Below are positions 21,770-32,897 of a DNA stretch of 64,000 bases, piece after piece (position 1 is the first letter of the stretch; every line of letters starts with the position of its first letter). The DNA is from Mesocentrotus franciscanus (Eukaryota; Echinodermata; Echinoidea; Camarodonta; Strongylocentrotidae): contig CP137666.1 of assembly GCA_037976565.1 (NCBI GenBank), forward strand, positions 52,603,271-52,667,270, read 5' to 3'. Below the pieces are notes generated by a model, which saw nothing but the letters and a program-made list of their open reading frames with translations, did no database searches and was not told the DNA's origin. The translations under genes and the position numbers were made by a program.

Positions 21770-23260
21770 ATTAATGACGTCGTTTTCATTTACTTAACAC
21801 GAAAAAACTTACATGTTCTATGCGATACTGAAAATAGCTATGTCACGCCTACTTTCTGAGAGAACGTGTCAATGTTGATCATAATATAACCAATCATCTT
21901 CCAAAATACAAATCAGAATACTGACAAGATACTTTCTATGTATACAATTTTGGTTTCGTTAGGCTTCTAAGCGATCGTATGTGTTTGGAGAGTCGATGGA
22001 TCTACTTTTAGTACTATTGTATTGAATACAAGTGTCATTTAATTTTCAAGCAAGTTGAAGTCTTAACATATCTAGACTCAAGAGGGCAGGATACATTTAC
22101 CGGTTACCATATAATATTTTATTAACAAACGAGATACATGTACTATGAGGTTCTAGCTTCCAGCATTTTGGGTAAAAAGAGGGTACAAAGAAGGTGTAAT
22201 CAGATGAAATGGTTTTATTTCTATATTTCTGCAAGGTAGAAGGAGGTGGATTGCCTCTGCTTACTTGGTCATTGATTGATTGTTGGTGACCTTAAATTTA
22301 TTCTCGTACAACACTATTGTAGTGACTTTTAAGAAATAAACTATAAAGGGTAGCTCAGCAGTAGCATATCGTTTGCCTACAGAAATCTTGTTAGAATAAT
22401 GTAACATATCATTGTAATGTTCGCACAATTCAAATGGTGATACACTTGGCTATTGAAACTGCTTTGTTTAGATTTGTTCGAGAAAAAAATGACTAAAATA
22501 CGATGTTCACTTTTATAATCTAGAAAATATGTATCTCTTCTTTCTCACCGACCGTAATATGAACATTAAATATAACATCAATAACATCTAACAATAATTA
22601 TGTTATGATCTCAAATAATGAGCTTTCTTCTCTATCATGGCTATGATTGTATGGGTGTTCATATATCAGGCTGTTCTATATAATATGGTACATCCTTTGC
22701 CTTACTTTTGATTTCGCAAGAACGTTCTGAATATTCGTATCCGATGCCAATTTTGCTTTCGAAACAGGATAATAAGTCTTTAGCTATATGATACCATCGT
22801 TTGGAGTGAACGACTGTTTTCTTAAGTTTTTACGGCGATATGAGATGTCGGTTCTAATGAAAACTCAAACTTAACTATATGTATCGAAGTTAGAAAGATG
22901 ATTAAGATAAAACTGATTTGTATTCTAATCAAATTAAATTTTGTAAAGTCTTTTCGTTTGCCGATGTCTTAGAATATATTAAAAAAAAACTTTTACTCAG
23001 TCTTTGGATTATAAATAGTTCAAGGTTAATTAAGGTTAATTTTGTTTTTTCGTCAGGAACGGTATAAATCCGTCTAAATCCGGATTGTTTAAAAAGTGTT
23101 CTACAATCATCACATTTGAAATGATTTCTCAATGTTATGGTTTTACGTCTTTTGCGACCTTAGAAACACGTAACAATGGAGAAAATGTTAAAGATGGCTT
23201 CTATGAATCCTCAGTCCTGATCGCTAATGTAAATTATGAGCATCAAATTTATTTAGGTAC
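21770..23260. repeat. Intergenic tandem unit, copy A (no MITE)
   Basis: First of several roughly 1.45-kb units that recur across the receptor cluster. Landmarks are gatactttctatg, taagcgatcg at 21968, atctagactcaagaggg, a ctgcaaggtagaaggaggtggattgcctc block at about 22230, and gaatcctcagtcctgat near the end. It contains the intact target site TAAGCGAT (21968-21975) where copies B and C carry a MITE. Confidence 0.75.
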
Positions 23261-24280
23261 CTAACACGGAAATACTTACAGATAAACACTGCATGTTCTG
23301 TGCGATACTGAAAATATTATGCCACGTTTACTTTCTGAGAAAAGGTGTCAATGTTGGTCATAATATAACCAATCATCTTCAAAAAATACATACAATGCTG
23401 ACAAGATACTTTCTATTCATACAATTTTGGTTTCGTTAGTCTTCAAAGCGATCACTGGCGTACTGATGGGGGGCTTGGGGCAGTTGCAGTTGCCCCCTTC
23501 CCCTCCCCCCCCCCCCCATAAAATTCAAACGTGGTTTAATACTAATTCAATACCAGTGATTTACAAAATGTAATGAAATGACATGATTTTCCGGGGTTTT
23601 TCTCACTTTTTTGTAAATTATACTTTTTTCTTCTTTGTGCACCCAAAAGTGTTTGCTCATTACGCCACTGTAAGTGATCGTATGTGTTGGGCAGTCGCTA
23701 GATGCACTTTAATACTAATTTATTGATATCAAGTGGTATTTCCTTGTCGAGCAAGTTGAAGTTCTTAACATATCTAGACTCAAGAGGGCAAGATACATTT
23801 ACCGGTTACCATATAATCTCTTATTAACAAACGAGATACATGTACTATGAGGTTCTAGCTTCCAGCATTTTGGGTAAAAAGAGGGTACAAAGAAGGTGTA
23901 ATCAGATGAAACGGATTTATTTCTATATTTCTGCAAGGTAAAAGGAGGTGGATTGCCTCTGCTTACTTTTAAAGTCGTAGTCATTGATTGATTGTTGGTG
24001 ACCTTAAATTTATTCACTTACAACATGATTGTATAGAGACTTTCAAGAAAACAAATATAAAGGGTAGCTCAGCAGTAGCCTATCGTTTTCCTACAGAAAT
24101 CTTGTTAGAATAATGTAACATGTCCTTGTAATGTTTGCTCCATTCAAAAGGTGATGCACATGGCTAATGAAACTTGAATTTTTTTGAGATTTGTTCGGTA
24201 AAAATTACTAAAATACGATGTTCACTTTTATAATCTAAAAAATGAATAATTTCTTTTTTCCAACCGACAGTATTATATGA
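23261..24280. repeat. Intergenic tandem unit, copy B (first part)
   Basis: Directly follows copy A and repeats its order of landmarks, but with a 218-bp MITE at 23453-23670. It is interrupted after 24280 and resumes near 26545 (aaatataaataacatcaataacatc), so a segment of about 2.26 kb was inserted into it. Confidence 0.7.
23453..23670. mobile_element. hAT-type MITE, copy in unit B
   Basis: 218 bp, starting CACTGGCGTA and ending TACGCCACTG, flanked by AAAGCGAT and TAAGTGAT, a slightly diverged 8-bp duplication. The equivalent site in unit A is empty. Confidence 0.85.
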
Positions 24281-26540
24281 TTTTTTTTGTTAAAAATCAC
24301 TTTATTGTTCAAACTTGTACAACAAAGGAGAAGATACAATAGCCCAGGACATTTCCATTTTCCCGGAAAACGCAGGGCAGTAAAAGTACATATAATTTTA
24401 TACCAACAAAAAATAAACTAATTTTACAACATTGAGGACTGAGGAGTTTTGGATATTCCTAGTTATAGTTGAAATAAAAGGAGCTAAATATTGAAAATTC
24501 ATTTAATATGGAATTTTATCGAACGTAGGGCGATATAAATGGTTTACATTCATCAGTGACAGCACGCGTCAGGGGCGGCTTCTCTTTTGTGATGAGATTT
24601 AGCGGCACCTTGAGAGAAAACAATATCGTACCGACACCCTTTGTGTCAGCCGCGCGGTATCTTTCATGTGCGCGTAGCTATAAACGGAATTTGCGCGAGG
24701 TATGTTTCGAATCTATATATGGAGCTGTATTAGCCGGGATGTATTGGGTTCCCACGGTGTTGGTGTGAGAATTCTCATTCACCTTGAGGATTTTGTAGAG
24801 GATGGATGTAAACATTAATCGGTGGCAAATTAATTTACCCTCCACCACCCCCAACTTGATTTTCCACCTCCTTACGTTTTTCAAGTGTATTCGGTAGTAT
24901 GTTTTTTAATATTAAGTGGTCAAGAAGTGTGTCAAGTGATTAACATAACGGATTAATAATGATCGTTTTTCCACCTCAGTCAAGTAAATCTTGATGTCGA
25001 AGCAATGCTTGGCAGGTTGGGGCTTTCCTGCGAATTTTCTTTTTTTCCCGCTTTGCGGTTTTTAGCAGGTTTTCACCCAATCCTGGGGTAAGGGTCGGGG
25101 CCCCCTTCGTCTCCGCACTTGCACCGGGTCGGTTTTGTCGTCGCACTTGGGATGGCGGGTTCGAACTTCGAAAGAGGGCGTGCAGTTCTTTCTGTTGGCC
25201 GAACTCGTCCGTGGCGGGCGACGACGGGCCGTCCCGGGCTGGTGCGGAGTCGTTGGTGGTGCCGATCATGGGGTTGTCATAGATTAACTATGACAACTCT
25301 TTGTCCAAGTTCTTTTTCCCCCTATTTGTCGGAAAATTGTCATTTTCGCCTCTTCGCATATATATATGTGTATGCGTATATGTTAATATGTACATATAAA
25401 GGTTATTATGTGTATTACACACTGCTCCAAAATACCTCATGGGAAGGTTGCGTTTTTGAGAATATGAATTGGATTATTTTAGTTGGCCATTGTATCTTGC
25501 AGAGCTCAATATTTATTGGTTTCCGGTTGGGGCCCTGATGATAACAGGCATTCCGTCCTGTCGTTTATTTATAACATGTACCCGCCTGTAAATTAGGCAT
25601 CTGTTCGCCTGTTTAATGCAGTGGAACTGTTTGCCTTCTTTGATGCAGTGGGGTGTTATACGTATATCCTGTACTCACAGTTCCAAATGAGGAGGTAAAC
25701 TCTGTTCGCCTGTTTAATGCAGGGAACATTGTCGCCTTTTTACGGGCTGTGGGGGGATGTACACAAGTTCTCGTCTGTTGGTGGCCCCTATGCAGAGAGT
25801 ACTTTGGGTTGGACATGGCAGCTCCATGCTCCACTGTTTTCATGTGCAGATAATTGGCCATTGTATCTTGCAGAGCTCAATATTTATTGGTTTCCGGTTG
25901 GGGCCCCGATGATTACAGGCATTCCGTCCTGTCGTTTAGTTATAACATGTACCCGCCTGTAAATTAGGCATCTGTTCGCCTGTTTAATGCAGTGGAACTG
26001 TTTGCCTTCTTTGTATGCAGAGGGGTGTTATACGTATTTCCTGTACTCACAGTTCCAAATGAGGAGGTAAACTCTGTTCGCCTGTTTAATGCAGGGAACA
26101 TTGTCGCCTTTACGGGCTGTGGGGGGATGTACACAAGTTCTCGTCTGTTGGTGGCCCCTATGCAGAGAGTACTTTGGGTTGGACATGGTAGCTCCATGCT
26201 CCAGGGTTTTCAGGTGCAGATACTTGTATATTAAATTGATCAAAAGATTTGAAAGTAATACCCGGGTCCTTCCTCGGGGTGGATTGGAGCAGTGTAACGT
26301 TTAAAGTAAAAGTATTCTATGTTCAGTTGGGAAAGCTTGTGTCGTAGTTGTTGCTATATCGTCATGATGTTGATATTCAGGGTAACAAGATTCCATCCTC
26401 TATTAAATCTCAAGTACCCGCAAAAACGCATTCCGTTTCATTTTGTTGCTGTGAATGTAAATCAACTTAATCAATAGGAAGCATACATAATGAGTATTAT
26501 GAGAGTGTCATTTGGGTTATTGTTTAATACAAAGAGGATT
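24281..26540 (-). mobile_element. Inserted element, probably a retrotransposon derivative on - strand
   Basis: The left edge reads tttttttt followed by the reverse of AATAAA (cactttattg), as expected for a poly(A)-tailed element inserted on the - strand. The interior has a GC-rich patch (25030-25270), then two 371-bp direct repeats (25483-25853 and 25854-26221). No complete reverse transcriptase or transposase is visible. The limits come from comparison with the uninterrupted unit A, so the right edge is approximate. Confidence 0.45.
25483..26221. repeat. Tandem duplication, 2 x 371 bp
   Basis: The phrase ttggccattgtatcttgcag occurs at 25483 and 25854, and the two units are nearly identical. 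Each also has an internal sub-repeat around tgttcgcctgtttaatgcag. If the host element lies on the - strand, these would be 5' monomers, as in some LINE promoters; that is inference. Confidence 0.8.
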
Positions 26541-26544
26541 CTGT

Positions 26545-26855
26545 CAAATATAAATAACATCAATAACATCTAAGAATAATTATGTTAGGACCTCAAATAA
26601 CGAGCTATCTTCTCTATCATGGCTATGTATAGGTATAGGTGTATAGGTGTTCATATATCACGCTGTTCTATTTATGGTACATACTTTGTCTTACTTTTGA
26701 TTTCGCAAGAACGTTCTCAATATTCATATCCAATGACAACTTTTGCTTTCGAAACAGGATAATATGTATTTGTACGCAAAGCTTTTGAGTACGCGTTAAG
26801 TCGTCATTCAAGATAAAAAGAATGATTTCTATATTAGTAACGCAGAATTTGTATT

Positions 26856-26894
<39 letters not shown>

Positions 26895-27051
26895 TCTCTT
26901 ACCTGTCACAAATTACTGGTACTCTTTTAATTGTTAACAGTAATTTTGTACCATGCATTGTCATTATGTTATTATTAAAACAATACATATTACAATGCTG
27001 AAAAGATACTTTCTATTTATTCAATTTGGTTTCGTTAGTCTTCTAAGCGAT
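26545..27051. repeat. Intergenic unit B (remainder) and start of unit C
   Basis: Continues unit B after the insertion (caataacatctaagaataattatg..., cgcaagaacgttctcaatattc...), includes an (AT)n run at 26858-26891, and passes into unit C at gaaaagatactttctattta. Confidence 0.65.
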
Positions 27052-27263
27052 CACTGGCGTACTGATGGGGGGCTTTGGGGCAGTTGCAGTTGCAGTTGCC
27101 CCCAATACAATTCAAACGTGGTTTAACACTAATTCGACACCAGTGATTTACAAAATGTTGCTGAAATGACATGATTTTCCGGGGTTTTTCTCACTTTTTT
27201 GTAAATTATACTTTTTTTTTCTTTCTTTCTGCCCCCCAAAAGTGTTTGCTCATTACGCCACAG
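27052..27263. mobile_element. hAT-type MITE, copy in unit C, perfect 8-bp TSD
   Basis: 212 bp with ends CACTGGCGTA and TACGCCACAG. TAAGCGAT is present at 27044-27051 and 27264-27271. It is orthologous in position to the copy at 23453, so it inserted once, before units B and C separated. Confidence 0.88.
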
Positions 27264-27787
27264 TAAGCGATCGTATATGTTGGGCAGTCGCTAGATGCAC
27301 TTTAATACTATTGTATTGAATACAAGTGGTATTTCCTTGTCGAGCAAGTTGAAGTTCTTAACATATCTAGACTCAAGAGGGCAGGATACATTTACTGGTT
27401 GCAATATTATCCTTCAAACGAGATACATGACGGAACATGATTTTCATGATCTTTAAGAAATGTTTTTAAACTAATAAATACTAGACTCATCACTAATACG
27501 AAGAGTAGATGAATATGACTAGGATTCATATCGAGGTAATCGTTAGAAAGAGATTCGACTTTGAAAACGTAATGATCTTGACAAAAGATCATTGCTATCA
27601 CTAATCATTGATATCTGGAGGTACGATTCAAGCATTTTACGATATATCGTGAACCTACCTCTCAAAATTAAAGAAATACTACGCCACTACAGTGACGATT
27701 AATTTATACATGATGGGAAATAGATATATCGATGATGTGTCGTGGTGAGGTTTTATGACAAAATTCTGATCGCAAATACAAAAGAAA
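27264..27787. repeat. Unit C remainder and leader-gene upstream flank
   Basis: Unit C continues to about 27425 and then diverges. 27680-27787 matches the flank before the second receptor stump at 36822-36927 (gggaaatagatatatc, gtcgtggt, aggtttta), showing that the stumps were duplicated with their upstream DNA. Confidence 0.6.
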
Positions 27788-27945
27788 TGGGAATCTTCAA
27801 TGCCTTTATCTCTATTTGCATGAACGTATGTCAGAATTTTCAAATGGATCATCTAAATCAATGAGGACAATACCGAACGCCGGAGATGAGGTAACCCTAG
27901 ATTGTGTCACGGCTTGGGACCCGAACATTGGTGATAATGATGGAA
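27788..27945 (+). pseudogene. A-subfamily receptor stump (leader and start of Ig domain)
   Basis: Starts ATGGGAATCTTCAATGCC (MGIFNAF), the leader of the A subfamily. A frameshift within the leader moves the match (FSNGS, then AGDEVTLDCVT and WDPNI) to another frame from about 27838. The similarity stops at about 27945 in a run of AAT repeats, leaving only the first 50-55 codons. It cannot encode a receptor. Confidence 0.75.
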
Positions 27946-28630
27946 ATGACAATAATAATAATAAGTATTATTATAATCATGATAATAATAATAATAATAA
28001 TAATAATAATTTTTAAAAATATTAATAATATTACATTTATAAAGCGCCTTTACATAAAATCGTTATCATACGAATATTATCATACGAAGCCCACATTAAT
28101 TACAAAGAGAAATATTAAAACAAATAAGAAAATATGTGTTTTCAGACACCTCTTGAAAGCTGTGAGAGTATGGCAATTCTTTAGTAAGGAGTTCTAGGTT
28201 TGGGGGCAATAACTGTAAAAGCCCTATCCCCTATCTGTTTACTGGTTCGAGGGATGGTAAGTGTATTTCTAGTGGCCGAGCGTGTATTATACATGGATAT
28301 GTGCGCATGGAGCACATCACCGAGGTATGCTGGGGGCTTGATTATTGAGAAATTATTTTGTAAGCGAGAGTTAAGGTCTTATGTATGTTACGATAACTAA
28401 CACAAAGCCAGTGAATATCACTGATGAGAGGGGAGACATGGAAACATTTTGGTTTACAATTAATGAGCCGCGCGCTACTTTATTTTGGAGGAGTTGAAGG
28501 GAGTTAAGATCTGTATTAAGCGATCTACCATGGAGTAGTGGATATAGACGCGGTAAAGTACTGTCAGATCGTAGTCCTTGTAGTCTAACGGTAAGTTGTA
28601 TTCTGATGTAATGAATTACAGTTATCACAA
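27946..28630. repeat. (AAT)n plus dispersed repeat fragment
   Basis: Imperfect AAT/ATA repeats to 28015 are followed by a dispersed repeat beginning with ttataaagcgcctttacat. Its part at 28290-28420 (ggatatgtgcgca, gggcttgattattgagaaatt) recurs at 37940-38060 before the LINE. Its class is not certain; the AAT-flanked edge suggests a retroposon. Confidence 0.5.
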
Positions 28631-28639
28631 AACTACAAA

Positions 28640-30489
28640 CTAAGTAGGGCTAACTTGCACATCTGTTTTTATGATTAAAAATCAATTTAATGCAGATCAC
28701 AGTGCTCAATAAGAGTGTTGAAAATAAAATCACCAATATAATTATGACTTGTTGGTTTATAAGCGTAGAAATTAAATATATGATCAAAAATACAATAATG
28801 AATGAATACATCGAGGTTTTACATAATCTTGTGAAAAAGAATGGTCTGCAATTATCCACAATCACTTTCATCAATGAAAAATGATGTTGCCTGATCTATA
28901 TCTTCTCTGATCTCAAAATACTCCAAAACTTTGGCCATAAATACTCGGTGGCCTTAAATCAGGTTAAAGAATAAGCAAGAGTACATGGGCGTGTTCGATC
29001 CATAACTCATTTTCATGTACTTAAGTTAAGTGGCTTTATCGAGAGTTCGACGTCGGGTTGATTCTAGATGCATGCAGAAGAAGAGAGTGCGGGTATCCCG
29101 TCATGGGTCGAGCATTCCGTCTTGGATGAAGTTACAGAGTAACAGTAATGAAGCTAATGGGTAATCAAGGTCGATTCCGAGCCGATTACGAGCCCAGCTC
29201 GTTCCTAATAAAAATATTAAATCCAAACATAATGGCCAACAATCTCACAGAAAATATAGAACTTACCTAACAGATTCATATCATGACAACGTACAAAACG
29301 TCTACGAAATTTACTAATTATCTTGATAACTTCGCTTTAATGTTTTTTATAATAAGAATAGGCAATATCAACAAATTGTACATCATGTATCGCTCAAATC
29401 GTAGACAGAAGCAAACAGGCTTACAATCTTAACACTATGTAAATACAGGCTCCATCCCGACAATTAATTTGACTGCCTTTATTTTATAAGAAGTCACATA
29501 CACATGAAAATTTGTAACATCATATAGTAACAGCTACTTTTTGTTACATACAATTGATTTTCTTTTTAATTACAGATAAGTTACCTAAAGGGAACAAATG
29601 CAAAATAACATGGATTTTCTGCAATTCTTCTTTGTGTTCTTGTTATTACAATACACACACAATTTTTATAGATTTTAGCATCTCTCTTTATGCTCTTTAA
29701 TAATAAAACTACAAGTAAAATAACAAAGCAAAATGGAATACCACTAACAGTGCAAATGTAACGAACAGTATTGCAAATGAAGGTTGGCCAAGACTTAAAT
29801 CTCTATAATGGGCCTGTAGTGTCTGGAACTTTGTTGGTGCGCAGTGTATACTATGCCTGAGATTACACAGCTTAATTTCAGCTTACACCTCTAGTGAGTC
29901 TAATGAGATTTGCACAGGTGAAAGCAACTTAGTTGATAGCAATGCCTACGGCCGTCCCCTTTCGTTACTTTAAAATTTGGCAGAAAACCGTTGTTTTAGA
30001 TTTATAAAAACTCAAATTTCTCCAAATTTCTTTTCAAAGAGTTGAAACCTTTTTTTAATACGTGACAGGGTAGTCTCGGAGACTGACACCCAAATCTCCC
30101 GATTACCAACCTTCCCCTATTTGCAAGGGGATTATTGTATGTAACATGCATTTGAAATAGACTTTTATATTTTCGTTTACAGGCGCCATTGGCTCTTTTT
30201 ATCTTTCCCTCTTATTCTTATTTTTTCTCTCCTTCCTTTTTTAATGTAACCACTGTTTTGTTCGTTTTCCGCTTGATAAAAGATAATGGCGCGCAAACAG
30301 GAACTATATTGATAAATTGCGTCATTGAAAGTCGAAATCTGTGTAGTCATCCAGCCACTTTAATTTCCTTCTTTAAATGCTCCAAGATATCTCATTATGT
30401 ACTAAGACACCTTGAAGTGTAAATGTCATTCACTCATTATCCAGTGCAGATTTGTGATGTTGATTGTTCGTCACACTTTAAATTTGACG
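28640..30489. other. Upstream region of degenerate B receptor
   Basis: Mostly unique AT-rich DNA. 29050-29235 (atgcagaagaag..., gtcttggat..., aaatccaaacataatggcc) is repeated at 42130-42280 upstream of the intact B gene. The two B loci therefore share a duplicated 5' flank. Confidence 0.5.
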
Positions 30490-31520
30490 ATGGCTTCTAT
30501 TCGTTCGAACGTGATTTATATTTATCTTGCTGTCTTTCTTCTGCCTTTATACGAAGAACAGGCACACATGGTGGGGGTGTTACAATGAAAGCTGTTAACA
30601 TCCACATCCTTTCCCCATTAACCATAACAGCTGGTATAGAAATGGAACAATCCTTGCCAACAAGGACGGCATCAGAGCTGATAACCCTCGTATCACTCAA
30701 GAATATTCTTCTGGGCAGTATCTTGATATCGACGGTCTATACACCATTCATATTGCTAACGCCAAAATTGTCGACTCGGGTTTTTATAAATGTACTGACT
30801 ACCATCAGATTGAACTACAGTCGTATGATATACATGTTATTGGATGCTCATATTCTGTAAGAGCAAACGATCTTCTCCAAACAAACATTACAATAAACGA
30901 GAACATTTATACTGGTGTTATTGACGAAAACAATTTGTCATTTTATATTGCTGGAGACTTGTTATATAACAATCTTCAATTCGACTTCAATCCATACACA
31001 ATAAGCGATTCTGACATATCATGTGTGATAACAACAGAGATTATAGGTGTCCTTGGTTCTCTCTGCTTACTGATATTCATCGTGATATTATGTACTCTTC
31101 GATATCAAGTTATGAGGAATCGGAGCCATAACCCAACCAATGAAACAAACACATTAGGAGAAAACCAAACCACATCAGACAAAGACAAGTCCGTGTCGAT
31201 TGAAGGAACATCTTAAAGCAGAGGACCAAGAAGTGCTATCTGTATGAAAATATTCAAAAAAACCGGGAAAATCAAAACGATTCGAATACTCTCTCAAATG
31301 GTGGGTCTTTCGACATCATTCCTCATGATTACATGTATGTGAGCTGCCCAACGACGAAGGTGGATCAGACCGACGACCATTATACGCGAACAGTCGGGTC
31401 CGAAATCAACAAAAATGGAAGGGAGGGTGCCCTTGACCAGAAGACCAATACGAATATGTCTTGGTACCAGGAAAGGGAGATAATATTACTGAGAACAGCT
31501 TATATTGTGATATTGAATAG
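30490..31520 (+). pseudogene. B-subfamily Ig receptor pseudogene (degenerate)
   Basis: An ATG at 30490 starts MASIRS, like MAFIRS of the intact B gene, followed by a hydrophobic leader that stops at about 30588. The Ig part is in another frame: an in-frame TAA at 30596-30598, then WYRNG, ADNPRITQ, DSGFYKC, the second domain (VIGCSY), and a transmembrane helix (IIGVLGSLCLLIFIVIL) with a stop at 31214-31216. Two further frames recover the tail: YLYENI and DYMYV up to about 31440, then DQYEYVLVPGKG and a terminal LYCDIE stopping at 31518-31520. At least three frameshifts and two stops make it a pseudogene. It has no long Ser/Thr stalk, unlike its relatives. Confidence 0.75.
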
Positions 31521-32897
31521 AACATACTATGAATAAATAGTACATGTATATAAACTTAATGTATAATGATTGTCGAGAAAGGGGGCTTATCGAAATGCTA
31601 ACAAATCAGCAATTCATTTATAAGTGGCAAAAACGTGTACACGTTTGGTGCATATTTTAACGTTTTACAGTTTCTCTACGCCACTTACGTATAGGGGGTA
31701 ATTATGACACAACATTGTTAATGATATTCACCTGCTTTTGATTATCTAAAGTATATCAATGTATTTCTTATTTATCTATTTGAAATAAGTTTATATCTTT
31801 GGTCGATTGCACAGTGGGGACAATAGATCAAATTAAAGTTCAGAACGTAGACAACTCATTATCAGATGCAAACAAGCTTTGAAAACTCATCTGCAGTAAT
31901 CGATAATTAATTATATGAAAATAACATAAATTATATCAAAATAAGAAAATCGACGAACATGGAAAACCACTAGATATTATCATTCTGCTTTCCCATCATG
32001 CATGTAGGATGAAATGTATGATCAGTACTCGATTTGTAAAGATAAGGCTAGGTAGATAGAAATGATTTTTCATTTATTTAGCAAAAAAACACCGTGGTGT
32101 CAATCTGAAAATTATATTCCCTTGGCAATAAAACTTTCCTTTTATTGAATTTCGTACTCAGCCCTATTGAATTCTTACTTATCATAATTGTTCAACACTT
32201 GTTTACACAATCAACCATGTTTTTCTTTAAAGATTATAATATCAGCTCAACATACTTAATGCTACAATATTTGTCCAGTGATATGCAATAAAATATTTGT
32301 AATCATACTTGCATCGAGCTATTCATTCTAAGTACAATATACCAGTTTGTATTTATATAGTATGTAAATTTTAACCAGGATATTTTTTTAATCAAAAAAG
32401 TTATCTATATTAATGAAACTGGTCAGAAACTTTTACTTGTGTACTGACTTGTATTACTGACTTTTTTTTATAAACCAATCAATTGAAAACTCTTACTCCA
32501 CTATCAATCATTTTTCTTCCACTTCTTCTAAATCTTTTTATTTTTTTAAAATTATATCCATTTCACTACTGAATGTTACATTTTTATTTAACTATTCCAC
32601 ATCGTAATAATACATGTAGTTAAGATGTTGTATTTGTATATGTAAATTAAATATATATCAGATTTCGGCTGTGACTTTAATTTGTTTATCAATAAACCAT
32701 GTCAATTTCAATTTCAATGTACACCAATTTAAGTGAAAAGATTTTCCCTTCGTACTTCAGCAATTTTTGCTTGGTTTAACTTTCAGTGAGCAATAGAGGG
32801 GTAAGAATCTGATCTGCTTTGTAAAAGCCGATTTTAGGAGACCCCCTCCCGCGAACAAATACCCTTTGTCATCATCATTCGTAAACTCGGCTTTAAG
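31521..32897. other. Intergenic, nothing recognised
   Basis: About 1.4 kb of AT-rich DNA between two B-type members. No repeat or gene is seen. The end, atcatcattcgtaaactcggctttaag just before the ATG at 32898, resembles the sequence before the intact B gene. Confidence 0.35.

Noticed and set aside
24976..25538. Overlapping frames on both strands in the GC-rich patch (97 and 139 codons)
   Set aside because: No domain recognised; GC-rich DNA has few stops, and the patch lies within an inserted repeat element.
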